DNA from: Alphaproteobacteria bacterium
GTDB lineage: Bacteria > Pseudomonadota > Alphaproteobacteria > Rhodobacterales > Rhodobacteraceae
DNA: 8,553 bases
Assembly (NCBI GenBank): GCA_030428025.1
Contig: JAUIBJ010000110.1
Coordinates: 1-8,553, forward strand
Reading direction: 5' to 3'
Both the position numbers and the translations under genes were made by a program. This document shows, piece after piece, positions 6,155 to 8,553 of the stretch. Positions within the stretch are counted from its first letter, which is position 1. Every line of letters begins with the position of its first letter. Under the pieces are notes generated by a model. It did no database searches. It saw only the letters and a list, made by a program, of their open reading frames with translations, and was not told the origin of the DNA.

Positions 6155-8553
6155 TCTGCACTCACCCCCTCCAGCCGGTCCTCGAGCGCGTCCGCCGCAT
6201 CGCGCAGCGCGTCCAGGGTTGCATCGTCGGGTTGCCAGTAGTTGCGCTCATGCGCCTCGATCAGCCGGTTCGCCATCCGGGACGAGGCGGCCGGGTTGAG
6301 CGCGGAGAGCCGCTGGCGCATCTTCTCGTCGAGCAGGAAGGTTTCCGAGATCCGCTGATAGATCCACGGTTCCACCTGGCCGGTGGTCGCCGACCAGCCG
6401 ACCGTGTTGGTGACGTAGCTTTCGATCTGGCGCACGCCCTCGGCGCCATGCGACAGCAGCGCCTCGTGGAACTTCGGGTTCAGCGAGCGCGACCGAGTTT
6501 CCAGCGCGACCTGGTCGGCCAGGGTGCGGACCTTGCCGGCGCCACGGGTGGTGTCGGAGATGTAGATCGCCGCTTCCTGCCCGCCGCGGGCGCGTTTCAC
6601 GGCGCGGGAAATGCCGCCCAGAGTGTCGAAATAGTGATCGACGGTGGTAACGCCCAACTCGACGCTTTCGAGATTCTGATAGGCCACTTCGACCGTCGCG
6701 AGGGTTTTCTGAAGCAGGGCCGTGTTCTGCTCAGGCTTGCCGTTCACGCCATAGGCAAAGCTCTTGCGGGCCTGATAGGCCTCGGCCAGTTCGGTTTCGT
6801 CGCCGAAGGCCGAGCTGTCGACCAGCATGTTGACGTTGGAGCCATAGGTGCCTTCGGCATTGGAAAACACCCGCAGCGCCGCGGTTTCCAGATCGCAGCC
6901 GGTCTCCTGCGCATAGGCGAGGGCATGGGCGCGGATGAAGTTCCGCGCCGGGGGTTCGTCGGCTTGGGCGGCCTTCAGCGCGGCTTCGGCCAGAAGGCGC
7001 GTCTGCAGGGGCAGCAGGTCGCGGAAAATGCCCGAAAGGGTCATGATCACGTCGATGCGCGGGCGGCCCAGCTTTTCCAGCGGGATCAGGTCGGCACCCG
7101 ACAGGCGGCCGAAGCTGTCGAAGCGGGGCGTTGCGCCGATCAGGGCCAGCGCCTGGGCGATCGGGCTGCCGTCTGTCTTGATGTTGTCCGACCCCCACAA
7201 AACCAGTGCCACGCTGCGCGGCAGGGATTTGTGGGTGTCCAGCAGCAGCTGCGCCTGTCGCGCGCCCTCGCGGCAGGCAAAGGCCGTCGGCATTCGGAAC
7301 GGGTCGAAGGCGTGGATGTTGCGCCCGGTTGGCAGGATGTCGGGCGACCGGATCAGGTCGCCGCCCGGCACCGGCGGGGTGTACCCTCCGCCGAGCGCGT
7401 GGAGCAGCGCCGGGATCTCGCTGTCCTTTTGCAACGCCGCGTCGACGCGGGCGAGGCTCTGGGCATCAGCCTGCGTCAGATGGCCGAGATAGCCGGCCCG
7501 CGCCTCGGCACTCATCGGCCGGCCGACCACATGCAGCCCTTCCGGAATCAGCGCCTCTTCGGTTTCCAGCAGTTTCAGCCATAGCGCCTGCGGATCCTGG
7601 CCCGGAAGGTCGACGGCCTCCGCCTGTTCGGCGATCAGGGCCTCCAGCTCCGCGCGGTCCTCGGTGCCGGGGGGCAGTTCGCGCCAGCGGCTCAGGCTGT
7701 CCTTGAGTTCCAGAAGGCCGCGGTAGAGGCCCGATGCAGCCAACGGCGGCGTGAGATGCGAAACGGTGACCGCGCCCGAACGGCGCTTTGCCAGCGTCGC
7801 TTCGGACGGGTTGTTCGCGGCGTAGAGATAGATATTGGGCATGTCGCCGATCAGACGGTCGGGCCAGCAGGTGGGGCCGGGCCCGGTCTGCTTGCCCGGC
7901 ATGAACTCCAACGCGCCATGCATGCCGAAATGCAGCAGCGCATCGGCCTGGAAGCTGTTGCGGAGCCACAGGTAGAACTGCGCGAATGCGTGGGTCGGCG
8001 CGAAGCCGCGTTCGAACAGAAGGCGCATCGGGTCGCCCTCGTAGCCGAAGGCGGGCTGCAGGCCGACGAAGACGTTGCCGAACTGCGCCCCGAGAATGAA
8101 GACGCCGCGACCGTCGGATTGCACCTTGCCGGGGGCCGGCCCCCACTGGGCTTCGATCTCGTCGAGCCACGGGGTGTTGGCGACCATCTCGTCGGCGGGT
8201 ACGAGCGCGGCGATATTGGCCTCCTGACCGTATTGCCGGGCCGAGCCTTCCAGCACCGCCGCACGCAGTGCTTCGACGGTCTCGGGCGGGTCTGTGTCGT
8301 AGCCTTGCGCGGCCAGCGCGTGCAGGGTGTTGTGCAGCGAGGCGAAGACATCCAGATGCGCCGCAGTACCCGCCGCCCCGGCATTGGGCGGGAAGCCGAA
8401 GAGGACGATGCCGATCCGGCGCTCGGAGGCACGGCTGCGGCGCAACGCCACCTGCCGGCCGACGCGCGCCGCGAGCTGGTCGATGCGCTCGGCGCAAGGG
8501 GCCATGGCCCTGACCATCGAGGTCGTCCGGCAGGTGCGGGCGCAGCCGTTGCA
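6151..8553 (-). CDS. bchH: Magnesium chelatase large subunit BchH (5' end cut off)
   Basis: BchH binds protoporphyrin IX and, driven by the BchI-BchD AAA+ motor, inserts Mg2+, the first committed step to bacteriochlorophyll. The frame runs in from the window edge with no start needed. There are 800 residues, so with a usual length near 1190 the first third or so is missing. The ATG at 8517 is internal, since the frame continues upstream. Typical CobN/BchH blocks are GIVLFGFPPNAGAAGTAAHL (visible residues 48-67), HFGMHGALEFMPGK (208-221), and YLYAANNPSEATLAKRRS (242-259). Further on come EGTYGSNVNMLVDSSAFGDE and WIYQRISETFLLDEKMRQRL towards the end. CobN of cobalamin synthesis is the main alternative, but the bchL-bchM neighbours exclude it. 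At the very edge is a cysteine group (residues 1, 4, 8 and 20 of the visible part), discussed in the findings. bchB and bchN are expected further upstream but not visible. Confidence 0.98.
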   Translation of the reverse strand, partial: CNGCARTCRTTSMVRAMAPCAERIDQLAARVGRQVALRRSRASERRIGIVLFGFPPNAGAAGTAAHLDVFASLHNTLHALAAQGYDTDPPETVEALRAAVLEGSARQYGQEANIAALVPADEMVANTPWLDEIEAQWGPAPGKVQSDGRGVFILGAQFGNVFVGLQPAFGYEGDPMRLLFERGFAPTHAFAQFYLWLRNSFQADALLHFGMHGALEFMPGKQTGPGPTCWPDRLIGDMPNIYLYAANNPSEATLAKRRSGAVTVSHLTPPLAASGLYRGLLELKDSLSRWRELPPGTEDRAELEALIAEQAEAVDLPGQDPQALWLKLLETEEALIPEGLHVVGRPMSAEARAGYLGHLTQADAQSLARVDAALQKDSEIPALLHALGGGYTPPVPGGDLIRSPDILPTGRNIHAFDPFRMPTAFACREGARQAQLLLDTHKSLPRSVALVLWGSDNIKTDGSPIAQALALIGATPRFDSFGRLSGADLIPLEKLGRPRIDVIMTLSGIFRDLLPLQTRLLAEAALKAAQADEPPARNFIRAHALAYAQETGCDLETAALRVFSNAEGTYGSNVNMLVDSSAFGDETELAEAYQARKSFAYGVNGKPEQNTALLQKTLATVEVAYQNLESVELGVTTVDHYFDTLGGISRAVKRARGGQEAAIYISDTTRGAGKVRTLADQVALETRSRSLNPKFHEALLSHGAEGVRQIESYVTNTVGWSATTGQVEPWIYQRISETFLLDEKMRQRLSALNPAASSRMANRLIEAHERNYWQPDDATLDALRDAADALEDRLEGVSAE

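Noticed and set aside
6232..7584. Plus-strand open frame of 450 codons over bchH
   Set aside because: Although long, it mirrors BchH codons. It has no recognisable domains and no convincing promoter or ribosome binding site.
1..8553. A new defence, mobile or biosynthetic system
   Set aside because: Every gene belongs to the known photosynthesis cluster in its usual order. There are no transposase, integrase, tRNA, CRISPR or prophage signs.

Overview
This window looks like a segment of the photosynthesis gene cluster of a purple, bacteriochlorophyll a-producing alphaproteobacterium, most probably a member of the Rhodobacteraceae (Rhodobacter, Rhodovulum or Roseobacter relatives). The evidence is the high GC content, the gene order, and close family resemblance of PuhA and BchL to their Rhodobacter sphaeroides counterparts. 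PuhA even keeps the R. sphaeroides residue numbering at the proton-entry site. The presence of acsF with bciE shows that the organism can make the fifth ring of bacteriochlorophyll with oxygen, as expected for an aerobic or facultative anoxygenic phototroph.

All genes read on the minus strand, so transcription runs from high to low coordinates: bchH (5' end missing) - bchL - bchM - lhaA - puhA - puhB - puhC - bciE - acsF (3' end missing). The window is almost entirely coding. The only gap over 30 bases is the 88 bases between bchH and bchL. It holds a GC-rich hairpin, a motif I believe is a recurrent Rhodobacterales intergenic repeat, and a 31-codon open frame joining the bchH stop to the bchL start. 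Three junctions overlap (bchL/bchM by one base, bchM/lhaA and bciE/acsF by four), which suggests translational coupling.

The genes form one workflow. BchH binds protoporphyrin IX for magnesium insertion, BchM methylates Mg-protoporphyrin IX, AcsF with BciE closes the isocyclic ring using oxygen, and BchL supplies electrons to protochlorophyllide reduction. LhaA helps assemble the LH1 antenna. PuhA is the H subunit of the reaction centre, and PuhB and PuhC are membrane factors for building the reaction centre-LH1 core. The cluster thus couples pigment synthesis to assembly of the complex that receives the pigment.

I see no new defence, mobile or biosynthetic system here. The points most worth checking are the bchH-bchL junction, the cysteine cluster of BchH at the window edge, and the BciE-AcsF pair.
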